This document shows, piece after piece, positions 63,805 through 64,000 of a stretch of 64,000 nt of DNA. The translations under genes were made by a program, and so were the position numbers. The notes under the pieces are model-generated. The model saw nothing but the letters and a program-made list of their open reading frames with translations, made no database searches and was not told the DNA's origin. Every line of letters begins with the position of its first letter. Positions within the stretch are counted from its first letter, which is position 1. Origin of the DNA: Gordonia sp. OPL2 (GTDB taxonomy: Bacteria; Actinomycetota; Actinomycetes; Mycobacteriales; Mycobacteriaceae); assembly GCF_003797825.1 (NCBI RefSeq), contig NZ_RKME01000004.1, positions 62,001 to 126,000 of the forward strand, given 5' to 3'.

Positions 63805-64000
63805 ATGTCGGACACCGAGACCAGCCGTGAACCGCTCCCGATCCTGCTGCTCAACGGCCCGAACCTGAACACCCTCGGGGTGCGGCAGCCAGAGGTGTAC
63901 GGCTCGGACACGCTCGCCGATGTCGTCCAGCTGGCCGAACGGACGGCATCCGAACTGGGCTTCGGCCTGCGCGCGGCGCAGACCAATCATGAGGGCGAGA
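63805..64000 (+). CDS. aroQ: Type II 3-dehydroquinate dehydratase, 3' truncated by the window end
   Basis: Only the first 65 codons are in the window. The N-terminal signature [21 protein letters not shown] is diagnostic for type II dehydroquinases, which convert 3-dehydroquinate to 3-dehydroshikimate; the Tyr in EVYG belongs to the flexible lid. [19 protein letters not shown] and AAQTNHEGE also fit the family. The ATG follows a TATGGT -10 box by 7 nt without a ribosome-binding site. It is divergent from embC. Confidence 0.92.
   Translation, partial: MSDTETSREPLPILLLNGPNLNTLGVRQPEVYGSDTLADVVQLAERTASELGFGLRAAQTNHEGE

Overview
The window is GC-rich chromosomal DNA from a mycolic-acid-bearing actinobacterium, most likely Gordonia or a close relative in the Mycobacteriales. 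The evidence is a nearly complete set of arabinogalactan and mycolate enzymes in an order close to the M. tuberculosis Rv3809c-Rv3793 region: UDP-galactopyranose mutase, GlfT2, a PAP2 phosphatase, the UbiA-type DPPR synthase, AftB, two antigen-85 mycolyltransferases, a Rv3802c-like cutinase, FadD32, Pks13, AccD4 and arabinosyltransferases of the Emb family. The genus is an inference from gene content and from REP-like repeats. No rRNA, tRNA, transposase or CRISPR array was recognised.

Layout. 1-8.3 kb: the 3' part of an FHA-ABC exporter, a DUF3089 esterase, a small secretion/regulation neighbourhood (calcium-repeat protein, Asp/His-rich acidic protein, ECF sigma factor), a GNAT enzyme, a secreted SpoIID/LGFP protein and an SDR. 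8.3-11.7 kb (minus strand): an ADC-like protein and a quinone oxidoreductase overlapping by 4 bp behind a strong promoter with a dyad operator, then a TetR regulator overlapping a DJ-1/PfpI protein. 11.7-13.9 kb: a signalling cluster of PII protein, RsbW-like kinase, STAS protein and GAF-ANTAR antiterminator. 13.9-17.1 kb: a tight operon of GT2, acyl-CoA-dehydrogenase-like protein, PIG-L deacetylase and methyltransferase in which every junction is a 4-bp overlap.

17.2-41.1 kb is the cell-wall core. glf, glfT2, the PAP2 gene, ubiA and aftB make and prime the galactan and begin and end the arabinan. Two fbp genes, a DUF732 lipoprotein and the Culp6 homologue follow. fadD32, pks13 and accD4 then make the alpha-alkyl beta-keto mycolate precursor. 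A type II NADH dehydrogenase and an F420/LLM oxidoreductase sit between the Culp6 gene and fadD32.

41.1-46.8 kb is accessory: a degenerate EAL-DICT sensor, Dps, a VIT-type iron/manganese transporter, a TetR regulator with an operator at its start codon, a cytochrome P450 and an MpaB-type oxygenase. 46.9-63.8 kb holds five Emb arabinosyltransferase genes: two embA-embB pairs in mirror image around a 95-bp divergent promoter, plus an embC-like gene. Mycobacteria usually have three. The window ends in the first 65 codons of type II dehydroquinase (aroQ).

Themes that cut across genes: many start codons lie 7-9 nt behind a TANNNT -10 box, which suggests leaderless mRNAs; long perfect hairpins separate transcription units; and the linkers of Pks13, AftB, EmbA and EmbB are expanded by short in-frame repeats, some of which resemble REP elements.
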